From Euborellia annulipes (Eukaryota; Arthropoda; Insecta; Dermaptera; Anisolabididae), in the NCBI GenBank assembly GCA_023213315.1, contig JAKCPI010005457.1, forward strand, positions 27,393 to 91,392: 64,000 nucleotides of DNA, given 5' to 3'. The notes beneath the pieces are model-generated. The model made no database searches, was not told where the DNA came from, and was given only the letters and a program-made list of their open reading frames with translations. The first letter of the stretch is position 1. Each line of letters begins with the position of its first letter. Below are positions 33,241-45,599 of the stretch, piece after piece. Made by a program: the position numbers and the translations under genes.

Positions 33241-34466
33241 AAATTTAAATTTTGATTGACTCAAAGTTCTAATTTGCTTTACGCCTCTGATAATTATATA
33301 ATATTTGTTTTTGTATTAAAAGCAAAAATTAAAACAAAAACTACTGTATATATCATTTTCAATATATTTAAATATTCAAATGAAATTAAGACAGCTGCTA
33401 GTTTAATAAATAAATAAATGATAGATAAAGAAAATGGACAGAATCCTAGATTGGTTGGCTCTAGTCAATCCTTGATTGTGGAAACATTCTTCTATTGTGA
33501 ACCATACCTCTGAAATCGCCGTCCTTTTAGACGTTCTATTTGCATCAAATGTCCAAGGACTGACGGGAAAAGGGCAGCCATTCGAGAGGTTGGATCGCCG
33601 TCGAAGAATGCTTATGCTTGATTCTTGTGCGTCTAACCGACAGAAGTCTCACTTTCATTTGAATTACCTTTATATATAACAAAAAAAATTTAATAAAAGA
33701 TCTGTGTATATATATTTTCTATATTTCTAGTTTACTAGGGATTTTTATATTAGAAAGGGAAAAATTTTAAATTTAAAAATAATGGCACGCCTGGCACCTT
33801 ATTTTTTAAATAACTCAATAAATTGGGTTTTAAATATTTCTAAGAATTTAATAAAAAGCTATATACAGTAGCTATATATAACTATCTCCTTTATAAAGAG
33901 AAATTATCAAATAATAAATCATATATAGGTCTCTGAGAAATGTTTAGAAAACTTTTAATTAATATTTATTAATTCACATATCCCATTTTCTGATAATGTG
34001 TCTTAATAAATATTAATTCTATGTTTGCAATAAATTAGATGTATTATATATATTTGTCTATAAGATAATATTTAATTTATATTTTCGGAAAAATATTGGA
34101 TACAATCGGGAATCTATCTATCCCTGGGTTACCCAATTTTTTTCAGAAATATTTTTTTTTAGAATTTATTATTCATTAATTCTTCTTCTTTTATTACTAT
34201 CTAATATTTTGTTCTCCGCTGCTGCCAACAGCTGTATAATAAAAACCAAATTTATGAGATTGGCAGAAAAATTTAATAAAACAGGCAGCCAGAATTAAAA
34301 AAAAAAAATTTCTATACTCCCATCCTTTTTTACTTTCGAGGTCCTCGGAGTCCAAAAATGTGAACAAAATATCTCAAGAACAAAAATCAATTGACTTTTT
34401 TACTTATGAAATGCAAATAGTCAAGTTAACTAAGGTGCTACTGGAAACTATATATATATATATATC
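33241..34466. other. AT-rich intergenic DNA, nothing recognised
   Basis: Short chance frames only; no repeat family or exon identified. Confidence 0.45.
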
Positions 34467-34467
34467 T

Positions 34468-34568
34468 CGACACAAAAAAAAATCTGGTGTGACAAGAACA
34501 GTACACACCTTTTTCAATGCCGAAGAGTAAGAGAAAGTTGTGTGCTGTGCGACCAGTCACACCAGATT
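34468..34568. repeat. Dispersed hairpin repeat, copy B
   Basis: Same order as 22975-23083: CGACACAAAA, AATCTGGTGTGAC, GTAAGAGAAAGTTGTGTGCTG, GTCACACCAGATT. Preceded by an (AT)n tract. Confidence 0.7.
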
Positions 34569-34714
34569 TAACTTCTTGCTGCCCCGTCTCTGCTATAGCC
34601 ATTAAATAGCACTTTCCAGGCTCTAAAATATCAGATCATTTAATTCTGGCTTCCTATTTTCTTCTAATTCCAGAATTTAGTCATCATTGTTGTATTTTGT
34701 TAGCCATAAAGTCA

Positions 34715-35305
34715 TCAAATGTTCTTTTAATTGGCATCGATATGACTTTATCTAGTATGACAATAAACAATTCACAACAAATTAAAATTAACAAAATTTC
34801 AAGGTAAAATATAACAATACTTACCTTGTAATTTTATTAGTTTTTAGGGCGGTTACTCACGTAACTGCAAACTTGCCAAGCATGCACGTGCAATTTTTTT
34901 GTACAAGCACACTGTAGGAGAATTTTGCGCAAGCCGCTTGATTCTCGATTGAATTTTAATCATGCACAAGCAAAACTCTCTGCTATTTTATAGACCACTT
35001 GACATTTGATATTTATTTAATATATTGTATATTAATTCATTTAAAACTTCAATTTAAATATTAATATTTATTGTATCTCTGTTTAAAGCAAGTGAGTATT
35101 TCTTGTTATCTTCGAATAAATAAACTTCCGAGTTTGACATTTTTAGGTTAATTTTTGGCATAAGCTTTTTTTGCACAAGCATACTTGTGCCGAAGGGAAT
35201 TTTTGCATGCTGGTACAAAAAGATTGCACATGCATGCTTGTTAATTTGTTATGAAATTATCAAACTAGATTAAGTCATATCGATTCCAATTAATAGAACA
35301 ATCAT
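34715..35305. repeat. Inverted-repeat element
   Basis: The outer arms pair ATTGGCATCGATATGACTTT with AAGTCATATCGATTCCAAT, and ATTCACAACAAATT with AATTTGTTATGAAAT. Inner CATGCACGTGCAA / TTGCACATGCATG words form a second palindrome. No open frame. Confidence 0.6.
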
Positions 35306-35620
35306 AATATGTACAAATCTTCTTAATTATTAATTAATTTACTTCTTTTTAAATGTATATATATTATTTCTGAATAGATCTTTTAAATATTTAAGTAGTA
35401 GATGTTTAAAACATTAAGCTAATCGCCCGAAGGCCAAGAAGAAGAGTCAGACATGTACGTGACAATCCTTTGGTAAATTTTAATTTATTCATATAATAAG
35501 TATAAGCTTGAAATGTAATATAACGATGTAAGCCTTTCTCTATTTCAAATAAAATGTCTTCTCCTCTTCGAACTTTTATCCTTTTTTTTTTCTATTGTCG
35601 AATCAAATTTTTTGTTGTAG

Positions 35621-36231
35621 TTTACATCAGAAAAAGAATGGAAGGAAAAATTTATTGAAACCATGATCAATATTGAGCTTAACCAAAAAAGAGAATCCCA
35701 TTATTATACTTTAACCGAGGATAAATATAAACAGATTTTATGGGAAGTGAATGAAGCAAAGAGGCCTGGAAAGAATCCGGCTATCTATCGGCGAAGATTA
35801 TCTCGATTTGACATCATTGAAATTCAAGGTGTTCAGAAATTGATAGCAACTATTACAATGGATAATAAAATTAGATTTTATTTAAAAATCGATGAAATAT
35901 TTGACGTGATTGAATCAATACATGTGGCCACCTGGCACGGCGGCCGGGATCGAATAAGAGCTGAATCCTCAAAAAGATATGCAAATGTTACCAATGAAAT
36001 GATCAAGGTGTTCATCTCGATGTGCGGTGTATGCCAATATAAGAAAACAATGGGCCCAAAAGGTCTAAAAAAAAGATTTATCCATTAAAATCAGAGTTAG
36101 AGCCGTCGTATGCTGACCAGTGCTGTTATTGTGAAGGCCCTTGCACAATCGGCACATGTTCTTGTAAAAATCAGTATATATTATGTAACTATAAATGCCA
36201 CAATAACTCTGCATGTAACAATTTAAAATAA
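35621..36231 (+). pseudogene. Integrase-derived gene (H2C2 zinc-binding domain) lacking the catalytic core
   Basis: An exon opens after TTTGTTGTAG and encodes WKEKFIETMINIEL, then a segment with RRLSRFDIIEIQGVQKLI. The integrase zinc-binding stretch HVATWHGGRDRIRAESSKRY follows, then NVTNEMIKVFISMCGVCQYKK. This is the order seen in proteins annotated as KRAB-A domain-containing protein 2-like, which derive from transposon integrases and normally continue into a DDE core. Here the frame ends at 36088, but an alternative frame at an A8 run (36067-36074) goes straight into a Cys-rich tail, CCYCEGPCTIGTCSC ... CNYKCHNNSACNN, ending at 36231. That tail is typical of the family C-terminus, so the catalytic core is deleted. 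Upstream exons were not identified. Confidence 0.65.
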
Positions 36232-36838
36232 AAAACAAATCTCTACATATTTTTTTTTTAATCCTTTGATGATTATTTTAAAAAATATTATATATTTGGC
36301 CTTTTTGAATTCAAATTTTATATATTGTACTGGGAATGAAGAAAACTGAACAAGAATGGTTAGATAGGGGGTGAGGAAGGACGCCGTTTGCCAGCAAATT
36401 AAATACTACTATCAGATCGAAATGGGAGTAGGCAGCCAAATAAAGAATTGTTTACGTGCACCGAGAAAAAGGGATTGAAATTTTCTATTCAAGTCAATTA
36501 CTCCCGGCAACATTTTAACTCGATGCATTTAACTATAACGATTTCCACCGTTGCTCCAATGCGTCATTCAGATCTTTTCATTTCATAGGAGATAGTCTGA
36601 AATTAATATTCTTTGAGTTTGATCTTTGACTGGAAAAGAAAATTTCATTTCGTTTTACTCGTTGCTGGACAACACTTTAATACAAATTATATAATTATTT
36701 TAAATTCATCATTTATTGCATTTAATTTATTAATTGCTCTTCTAAATAAGACTATATTATTATTATTATGGGAGATTTTTTTTAGAACACATCTTATCTT
36801 AATGATTTATTAAAAATATAAATAATGTACAACGTTTC

Positions 36839-37232
36839 GACTTCACTTGGGCTAACTAACTGTTAGTTCACTTGGGCTAGAACTAACTGTTAGTTCACTT
36901 GGGCTGAACTAACTGTTAGTTAACTTGGGCTAGAACTAACTGTTAGTTAACTTGGGCTCAGGGCCGGAACTAGGAGATTTTTTAGGGGGGCAAAATTTAA
37001 TTTGCCGCCCCTCCTTAAAATTTTTCTGCGAAAATTTTTTTTTTTTCGCGGAACCAAATTTTCCCGTCCGAAAAAATATTTTACCTTTTTTTTTAGAGAC
37101 GCAAAATTTGCCGCCCCCTGATATCTGCCGCCCGGGGCACGTGCACCCACTGCCCCCCCCCCCCTAGATCCGGCCCTGCTTGGGCTTACTAACTGTTAGT
37201 TCACTTGGGCTTACTAACTGTTAGTTCACTTG
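36839..37232. repeat. Minisatellite of a ~25-base unit, split by a MITE
   Basis: Units of ACTAACTGTTAGTTCACTTG plus GGCT occur about four times before the MITE at 36959 and about twice after it. Each unit contains the palindrome AACTAACTGTTAGTT or AACTGTTAGTT. Confidence 0.85.
36959..37178. mobile_element. hAT-type MITE inside the minisatellite
   Basis: Ends CAGGGCCGGAACTAGGAG and CTAGATCCGGCCCTG; 8-bp flanks CTTGGGCT on both sides (36951-36958, 37179-37186). Because CTTGGGCT is also part of the minisatellite unit, the duplication could be a coincidence of the repeat. Confidence 0.85.
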
Positions 37233-37789
37233 AATCGGAGTAAGCACACAGTACGACTGTAGAATAAGTAGTCAAAACGTTGTACAGTATTTTATAATTA
37301 AAAACTCCCATAATAATAATAATAATAATAATACAAACCATAAAAGCTTTAATAATAAACATAAAAATACTTAAATCCTTAATTTGACCTCATTACCTTT
37401 TTTTTTTTAAAGTAAAATTTTATTGGATATTAATAATTTGAATTCAAAACAAATGAAAATTATTTGTTCCTTCAAAGGTTTAAAAAAAAAAAATAACAAA
37501 TATGCAAATGAAGAATTGATTTCGACTCGTAGAAATAACAAGGCCAAAAATTCTGAATACTCTTTAAAAGGAGCTCCTTCGAAGAAATGAGAGAAATCTT
37601 CGTATTTTGGGAATAAAAATGAAGATCAATTCTTATTCAAAGACGTCATTTTTTATATTTTTCCTCGTAAAGTTGGCAAAGATGGATGTCTACTGAATCT
37701 TCACACTCGTTCTGCTTTGGCAACATATTAAGATCATTTCATTTCTACCCTCTTACGGACACCCGCCAACATTTATCTGTGTCTGCACT

Positions 37790-39035
37790 TATTTTCTTAT
37801 TATATTGAAATTCCTTCCGGGATTCCCGTTTATTTATCCGAGATGCTTCCGTGCACGAAGAACATCTCAAATCTCCATCTACCGCAATCCTGTGAAGTTA
37901 AATTATTTCTTAATTACAGTGGAGAATTGGAGGTGAAAAAAAAAATAAAAAAACTGTAATAACATCACAGCCACAATCTCAAAATCAATTATTTCTTAAC
38001 ATTAAATTATTATATTATTAACTCCTCCTGCGTTTTATTTCTTGTTAGTGAACTAATCCTTATTTCTGGTTCCTTTTTTTCAACCTCTTCTATGCTAGGG
38101 TGTCCTAGTTTGAGGAGGAGGAACTCCCTCAGCACCTACTCCTTTCAAAAAATGCATCACTGAGAGGGAACTTTTTTATTTTACTACAACAGCTAGTTCT
38201 TCAATGAAAAATTTTGAAACATTTTAAATACGTGCTTGATCTGTCGGAGTCTGTGAGTTATGTGAAAACTTGTGTATGTTCCGTGTTTCCCACGTTACGT
38301 GCTGGTAGATATTGAATCAAGCCGTGTCTCCAAAAACCGTTATTAGCCGATTGAGAAGCTGGTTACTCTAGGCGGCAAGAGATGGCGTTAGTTCTGCCCA
38401 TAGGGAAACAAGCATTTTAGTCCATTTCATTTGAAAGGTTCCAGCTAATTAATTTAATGATTACTAATTTAATTATCTATAAGATATAGGCCGAATTTTT
38501 TAAAATATCTTTTACGGCTTTCTATAAAGAAGATCCCTGTTCAAATCCTGGGCGTGAGGGATTTTTTCATTAAATAAAAATATTTATTTAATGTAAACAA
38601 ATCCTCAAGCAAGCCCTGGATGGGAATATAGGATCTCACAACAATAGCCCCCTGGCAACTCTACCAAGAGAGGGAGTTGCTGTGACATCTCGTCCTGTGG
38701 AAGGGACGTAAAGAAGGTTCCCGCTCAGCGATACATTTCTTCGAAAGGAGTAGGCTACACGCCGGAGCTGAGGGAGTCGCTCCTCAAACTAGGACATCCT
38801 GCATAGCATAGAAGAGGTTGGATAAAAGGAGCCAGGTGGAACCAGAAATAAGGATAAGTTCACTAGCTAGAGAAGAAACTAGGAGGAGGAATTAGAGATA
38901 GGAAATAATGTAACTTCACGGGGTGCTGGTAGATGGCTACGGCTAGAAGTTTGAGGTGTGTGTCTCCGAGCACGTAAGCACCTCGGGCAAATAAACGGGG
39001 ATCCCGATAGGAATTTCAAATAATAATAATGAGGT
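37790..39035. repeat. Large foldback element with ~330-base arms
   Basis: Paired segments include ATTCCTTCCGGGATTCCCGT (left) with its diverged complement near 39000, GAAGTTAAATTATTTC with GAAATAATGTAACTTC, AATCCTTATTTCTGGTTCC with GGAACCAGAAATAAGGAT, and GTGTCCTAGTTTGAGGAG with CTCCTCAAACTAGGACA. The centre holds the dispersed 70-base repeat (38521-38590). Confidence 0.75.
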
Positions 39036-39708
39036 CGATAGCTTCAAAATTGTGGTCTCTGAGAGCTCTCAAAATCAGCACCTCGAGACGAGCACTTTAA
39101 TCTCAGCTTTTTGATTCTAATCCCAAAGACCAACACAAATACAGATACTATCGCAAATTAAGAAATTATAAATCATAATGTGGATCAAAGAAAACCTGAA
39201 GCTATAAGACATCATCAAATGATTAAAATAAAAGACAAAAACTTACTTGAAAACTTCAGTCCACTTGATTAGTACCCAATTCAATTGAAATCAATTTTTG
39301 TCTAATGAATGTATAATAGGCCTAGTTAATAATTGTATGTATTGTATTCTTTACAACACAGATTACAATTTGTTAAATAATATGCTTGTCTAGCTCACTT
39401 TTACATATAATTAATTGAGTTTTGTTGTGCGTATATTTTTACTTTTTACTGGTCTCCAGCATCCAATAATACTTTTGCGCGATTAGAGGGAAATTCAAAA
39501 ATCAATTCGTTTGTAAGCGTAGCTAACTTCATTCATTTAAGTCAATCGATTCTAATTTCACTCTATATTCCTCGATATTTAAATCAATATAAATAATTAG
39601 AAATATTTATTTTCTAAAATAAATTTGCAGATTCCCATTTTAATTTTTAAAAACATAAAAAGAAACAAAACTAAAAAGTAAGTTCCTTTCAGATTCACAA
39701 ATTCTGAA

Positions 39709-42700
39709 ATGAATCATGAAATGAATGGAGGAGACGAGGCTCAAAAACTTCGCATTTTCACTCAAAATGCACAGGTAAAAAAAAGGCTCTAATTAAATTT
39801 AAAATCTTATTAATTCATAATTTATTTATATCTTTAAAAAATTTATAATAATTTTTTAATGAATTTTCTACAAAAAAAAAAAAAAAAAATTTGACATTTG
39901 CTAAACTTCATTCATTAATATTTTTATTTAAAAAAATATTTAAAATATTCATTTTTATATAAATCCTTTAAATAATTTATTTTATGAATTTTTCCCACGG
40001 CCAATTGCAATTCTTTGATTATATTTTAAAGAGTTTGGAAGAAATAAATTCGGATTCGCAGAACGAATTGTGGGACGACAGTGATCTCATCACAGCCTAC
40101 GACAAAGCAATCGGTTTAGCCAAAGATAAAATAATCAACGGCGAGACGGTCCCCTCAGCAAAAACTACGGGCTCCAAGAAAAAGAAAACTATTAAAAATG
40201 CTTCACCTGTTAAAAATGACGTAAGGACTTGCTTTTAAATATAATTTTCATTTTAATCATTTAACTACAGTATACATATGTTTATTTTTTTGGCAATCAA
40301 TCACATTCCTTTGTGTTTAATGTCAATAATTTTCTTAAAACCAAAATTGCTAACACTATATTTAATACAAAATGGCTAAAAAGAACAAATTGAGCCCGGG
40401 TTATATTCCCAGAACCTTTTATTTCTTTTTTATTATTTTAATTTGTTTTTTCGTTTTTATTTTAGAAATGGCAGGTCGGAGCTTTTTGCAAAGCCAAATG
40501 GAAGGAAGATGGATTATATTATGAAGCTATTATTCTCTCAATGACGCCAAACGAACAGTGTGTCGTCAAATTTTTAGGTAATCCTTTCATATTTTAAAAT
40601 GAAAGGCCTTTCAAAGATTGGGTTCGTTTCGTTCTGTCCAATGATATTTTTCTAAATTATTTGACTTCTGATGCTTAAAAACTAAACAAAAGTGGAGTTG
40701 CCCTAAAGAATGAACAACAGCAACCACCTAGAGCAGGGATTCCCAACCCTTTTATCCCAACCCAAGCAGCATTTAAAGTTTAAATGACTACACTGTTACC
40801 TTGAAGTTAACTTTAAAGTAATTTTTACCAGAGAGCGCAACGTATTTATATCGGTATGATTACCGGATTATTCCCAAAGTGGGGAATAGGATTGTGGTCT
40901 TTTTTTACCACACAAAAACTTTAGCTGGAACGGTAATAATCACGTTACAGATTCGTAATAGGTACATAATGGTTACGTGAAGGTTTGGTAATTTTTCCCA
41001 ATTATTCGATAGTTGAACCTCGGCTTTCCATTCGTTTATATTCGGAAATTATTTTAAAGAAATGGCATCATGCAAGTTTATCAAGAAATATGTCTATTTT
41101 AATGGTAAAAGAAGATGGCCGAAAAATGTTAAATTTTATTCACAGGCGAAAGAGGACATGGATTGGAAGAAAATACAAACGCTCGAAATTTTTTTGATAA
41201 ATATAATGATTATACTTAGAATAAAATTGTGCGCCCTAACAAATATGTAGTTTTATGAATATTTTTTTATAAATGTCAAAATAAATAAAACCAACATTTT
41301 CAAAAAAACGGCTAATAATCATGTTTATTTATTTTGGTAGGTACAAATTTACATAAGTTTGTAAGTAATGGTCTTTATTTATCATAAATTATTGTTTATT
41401 TCATTAATTGGCAGGTTATTATTATTTAACCATTATACAATACGACATCTTTATTTAAATATTACTTTAAAGTATTATTTTTCACTTTTAAGTCATTTTG
41501 ACTATTTTTATAGTAAGAATTCCTTAAAAATAATACTGAAGAGACATTTTTAGTCTACAGTGACAAATATTACCTTTTAGTTATTTTTATAAGTTATTTT
41601 AGGTTAGACTTACTTATAGGTTATATTAAAGGGTTTTTTTTATGGGAAAATAACTTCAGAAATTACGTCGAAATTTTATCACTTTTACCGTAACAAAGTG
41701 GTGGCTGCTACTTGATTTTATTACTTCAAAGTAATTTTTATTTTAAAGTAATATTTGCCACGGTAGCGCTACTAACATTTTTACTCTTGAGTAAAAAAAA
41801 CTTATAAGTAAATTCTTTGAGTAAATTTCACCAAATATTTACCTATGAATATTACCATTAGGTAGACAACTTTGAAGTTTAATTTGGTAGTAAAAATAAC
41901 GTTATTTTTCCTGTGCTATTTACTTTAAAGGAAATTATTACTAAAAAGTTCCATAAATAAGTTTAATTAACTACATTTTTCCTCTCCAAAAGTAAAAAAA
42001 ACTTTATGCTAGTAATTCTTACGGAAAATGCTGCTTGGGAAATGAATAAAAATAATTTATATTTTTAATAAGTGTTTGTAAAAAAAAATTCTGTTTCGGT
42101 CGAATAGTGGCGGGCACACACAAATCAGTCCGCGGGCTCCATGGCGCCTGGGAATCCCTGGCCTAGAGCATTGTCAAGAAACAAGCTCCTCAGGACATAA
42201 TTATTTTGCGACAAAGTACCAAAGAATATACAATATAATTAATTTCAAAGAAACTAATGTAAAATTTTTATTTTTCAGGCTACGCTAATGAGGATGAAGT
42301 TTTATTAAAATCCTTAAAACCATCAAAAGGAAAAGCCGCGAGGAAGAAACAAATTAAAGATTCTGAATCCTCTCAAAAGGTATATATATCTTCCATTAAT
42401 ATTTATATTTTGTTGAAGAATAATTTCTTCGAAAAGGCAAATATACTTATTTTTAATGCCACTGCATATCTGGTCTTTTTCGAAACTAACGTGACCAGTT
42501 GACATACAAGAAATGAACATATCTTTCACCTTTTAAAATAATTTTATAATTAGTGTTTCCGGAGAAAATTTCAGGAACGCCTATAGGGTGAGTCAAAAGT
42601 CACGAAGGCTGAAAGTTGTAATTATTTTGTTGCTGTTGATTTCTTTTCAGATTCTTATAAAGGACATATTGGAAGTTATTTATAGAAAAATACACAACTG

Positions 42701-44931
42701 AACAAAGAACACAAATTGTGAAATTTGATTATCAGAATCAAATGTCAATTATCTTGAAACAACGAGCCTATCGTCGTCATTATAGAATCAGGGATTGTCC
42801 AAATGCATAAATGATAGAATAAGAGGGTTGGTTGGTCGATTTGAAGAATAGGGTTCATTCCAGGACCGTCGCCTTCGAGTTGAGGTCTGCAATAATCTCA
42901 ACAGCAACCTCACTAGTAGCCGTTCGGGGTCTACCTGTCCTTGAACGGTCCTGGACTATCTCTTCTTCAAATCGACCAATTAATCGGCTTCAGTTGAAAA
43001 ATCCCTGACTCCATAATGACGACGATAGGGATAAAATTTCACAATTAGTGTTTTTTGTTTAGTTATTTCCAAGATGTCCTTATAAGAAGTTACAACAAGA
43101 TCAATAGCAACAAAATATATACAACTTTCAACAAACACCTTCATGACTTTTAACTCACCCTGTTCTATATTTTGCAAAAGCGGCCTAACGCCTGCAAGAT
43201 CTACATATTGTGAGAGATAATTTGAGTTATTGTGATCACATATTTTGTTGGAGTCGTTCGTCTGGTGTTATAAGCATTTGCAAGAACAGAGGAGGGGGAA
43301 AACGAACAGTAAGAGCTTGGGCGTTTAAAAAAAACAATTTGGAAATATTTGCAAAATATATTAATAGTATAAAGGCGTTCCTGAAAGTTTTTTTTTTTCC
43401 CAGAATAGCACCAATCGGTACAAGATTGTACAGGGTGTTTATAAAAGAATATCGGGGTTTTAACTCTTTATAATATTTATTACATTAAACTTACAGTTAT
43501 AAATGATATGTCAAATGAAAGAGCAGCTCAAACAGTTTGTTTGTTGGCACCAGTGCGCATACTGGTGCGTGCAATGTAAGTGGCACCTCTTATCTTGATA
43601 CACTACAGCAATGGCTCTTCCCTCAGTTGGAAGCAAATGAGCCAGAGAACTTCATTTTCCAGCAAGATGGTGCGCCACCTCACTGGCATAACGAAGTACG
43701 CGATTGGTTGAACGACACTGTACCTGAGCGCTGGACCCCATGACAGGGCTTGCTATGCATGGCCTCCACGTTCTCCTGACCTAACGCCATGCGATTTTTA
43801 CCTTTGGGGCTTCATCAGGGACCATGTGTATGTGCCTCCGCTACCAGCTGACCTCCCTGAATTAAGAAACCGGATTGAAGCAGCTTGTGCTACAATTACT
43901 GAAAACACACTTATATCAACGTTTGGGAAGAACTCGGCTATAGACTTGATGTGTGCCTTGTGACAAAAGGTAGTCACATTGAACATTTTTAAGGTTCTTG
44001 GCAAAACTGTTTGAGTTGCTTTTTTATTTGACATATCATTTATAACTGTAAGTTTAATGTAATAGATATTATAAAGAGTTAAAACCCCGATATTCTTTTA
44101 TACACACCCCTGTATAATAATAAAACTTATAGAAGAGGAACAAAGCAAAATATTTTCTCTTTAAAAAGGAATATTACTGTTCTTAGGAGATTTTGAAGAA
44201 AATTAATATTTGTTATTTTCAGATTTATTGGCGACTGAATTGCAACAGTTTCGGCACACATTGCCATCAGGGGTGCAGGATGAGAATTGTTTTTGTAATT
44301 TTTGCAAGCCTAATGTTGGCTGATTGTTTGCCGAAACTGTTGCATTTCAGTCGCCAATAAATCTGAAAATAACAAAGAAAACTCTTAAAACTTAGAGTTT
44401 TTTTTTCTCTTAACGAAATTTTGTCGTTTATTTTTTTGTCTCATTTTAGTTTGAATTCAAAGCAGAATCATCAGAAAATATAGAAGAGGACGACGAAGAG
44501 GAGAATTCGTTTTCGTCCTCGGAGGAGTACTTGAGTACTCCTGCGCCGCCCAAGATGTCACTCTCTTTGCCAACTGATAATCGCGAAGCTCTCTATTCGA
44601 TGCTCATGTCCTGGTATATGACCGGCTATCATACAGGTAAAGAGGAAAAGAAACAAACAATCTTTCAATTTTAAAAATTGAATTATTTTTAGGCCTCTTG
44701 CTGCTTTTATCACTTGCCGCGTCGCAACCTGCAGTAGCCTCTCTCCTGCCCGTCCCCCTCCTCGAGTTGTTGGTCTCCTGACGGCGTTCCCACGACTTGC
44801 TTGTACCCGCATCCCCTCTGCTTGCTTCAATAGATACCAACAAAACAAAATGATTAATAAATATATTTTCTTTTTCAGGATATTACGATGGGCTTAGAAA
44901 TGCGAAGAAAAAGCGTCCGAAAAAAAAATGA
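39709..44931 (+). CDS. SMN1: Survival motor neuron protein (SMN) homologue
   Basis: SMN scaffolds the Gemin complex that loads Sm cores onto spliceosomal snRNAs. Exons: 39709-39774, one starting at 40062 (or 40032) and ending 40220, 40466-40577, 42279-42379, 44450-44636 and 44879-44931. Phases are consistent throughout, giving about 225-235 residues. Early exons encode NELWDDSDLITAYDKAI, the Gemin2-binding motif. Next comes a Tudor domain (WQVGAFCKAKWKEDGLYYEA, VVKFLGYANEDEV), which reads dimethyl-arginine. Near the C-terminus is the YG box LYSMLMSWYMTGYHTGYYDG for oligomerisation, then a Lys-rich end. No proline-rich segment is visible. The exon 1 call (MNHEMNGGDEAQKLRIFTQ) rests on its donor and phase only. 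Introns hold a hAT-type element, two mariner-type elements and a hammerhead-like foldback. Confidence 0.9.
40735..42164. mobile_element. hAT-type element in SMN intron, with nested palindromic element
   Basis: Ends CAGGGATTCCCAACC and TGGGAATCCCTG, flanked by ACCTAGAG and GCCTAGAG. Inside, CCCAAGCAGCATTT near 40761 and AAATGCTGCTTGGG near 42040 are the ends of a second element full of AGTAATTTTTACC-like words. No transposase. Confidence 0.75.
42584..43163. mobile_element. mariner-type element with transposase N-terminal remnant
   Basis: Ends AGGGTGAGTCAAAAGTCA and TGACTTTTAACTCACCCT. Left-arm frames read TEQRTQIV..YQNQMS and QRAYRRHYRIRDCP, the DUF4817-type helix-turn-helix region of insect mariner-related transposases. 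The right arm repeats it in reverse (ATAATGACGACGATAGG). Many lesions. Confidence 0.7.
43431..44112. mobile_element. mariner-type element with transposase C-terminal remnant
   Basis: Ends CAGGGTGTTTATAAAAGAAT and ATTCTTTTATACACACCCCTG, flanked by TA. Plus-strand frames encode FIFQQDGAPPHWHNEVRDW (second catalytic Asp), then after a frame break WPPRSPDLTPCDFYLWGF (third catalytic Asp) and DHVYVPPLPADLPELRNRI. The N-terminal half is deleted and frames are broken, so it is dead. Confidence 0.85.
44213..44372. repeat. Foldback with hammerhead-like arms in SMN intron
   Basis: The arms TTTTCAGATTTATTGGCGAC and GTCGCCAATAAATCTGAAAA pair over about 45 bases. Left arm, minus strand: CUGAU-GGCA-AUGUG-UGCC-GAAAC, then ACUG...CAGUC. 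Right arm, plus strand: CUGAUUGUUUGCCGAAAC, then ACUG...CAGUC. Helix III and GUC are intact; the CUGANGA core is damaged in both. Confidence 0.65.
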
Positions 44932-45297
44932 ATCTGTTTTTTAAGCACTTGTCTTATTCTTATATTCCTTAAATGTATTGATTTTTTTAATATTAAAAAA
45001 TTTATATTTGTACATAGCTTTTAGATTTAAAACTTTTTTCCATCCTTTATTTCTTCCTAAATAAGAAGGACCAAAGGGGGGGGGGGATTCTTCTTCAAGT
45101 GTTAGCGGTTCCTGAATTTGTCTTATTTGCATGCACAAATAAATGATAATACAACCAATTTATGATTTAGGAAATCCTATTTTATTTTTTACCCTTTAGA
45201 CAGAGACGGACATTGCTTTCCAATTCAAGGTCAATCATTCTCTTGTTATTGGCTTCCAAAGAAAAAAATAATTAATAAATCGTTTTTTTTTTTTTAG

Positions 45298-45399
45298 GGC
45301 AAAACGGGAACGTTGTCAGCAACGTCTTCTACTCGGCCGCCCTCTTCCCTGGACAATAAAAAGAAAGCAATCGAGAGGGAGATAATCAAATATTATCAA
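45298..45399 (+). CDS. Possible isolated internal exon, 34 codons
   Basis: Bounded by a strong poly-T tract ending TTTTAG and a good donor CAA|GTGAGC. The only open frame reads GKTGTLSATSSTRPPSSLDN, then KKKAIEREIIKYYQ. The last part looks helical and conserved in style, but I do not recognise the family and found no adjoining exons. It may belong to a gene otherwise lost, or be chance. Confidence 0.3.
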
Positions 45400-45599
45400 G
45401 TGAGCATTTATGTATGTTTCTAAAAACTTCGTTTCGGCCCGGTGCACACGCTGTCTAATAAATGTCGCAAGTAGATGAGTTCCCGCTATTGGACGGACCG
45501 CCGCCTTTTCGTTGAGGCATAACCAAGCATCACTGGAGCCGCCAGTGCAGTTGTTAGATGAATCAGAGAGCGTAATTAAAGAACGGTCATTTTTCACCT

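Noticed and set aside
44660..44830. GC-rich SMN intron segment as an alternative exon
   Set aside because: No frame gives SMN-like or proline-rich sequence and no good splice pair was found.
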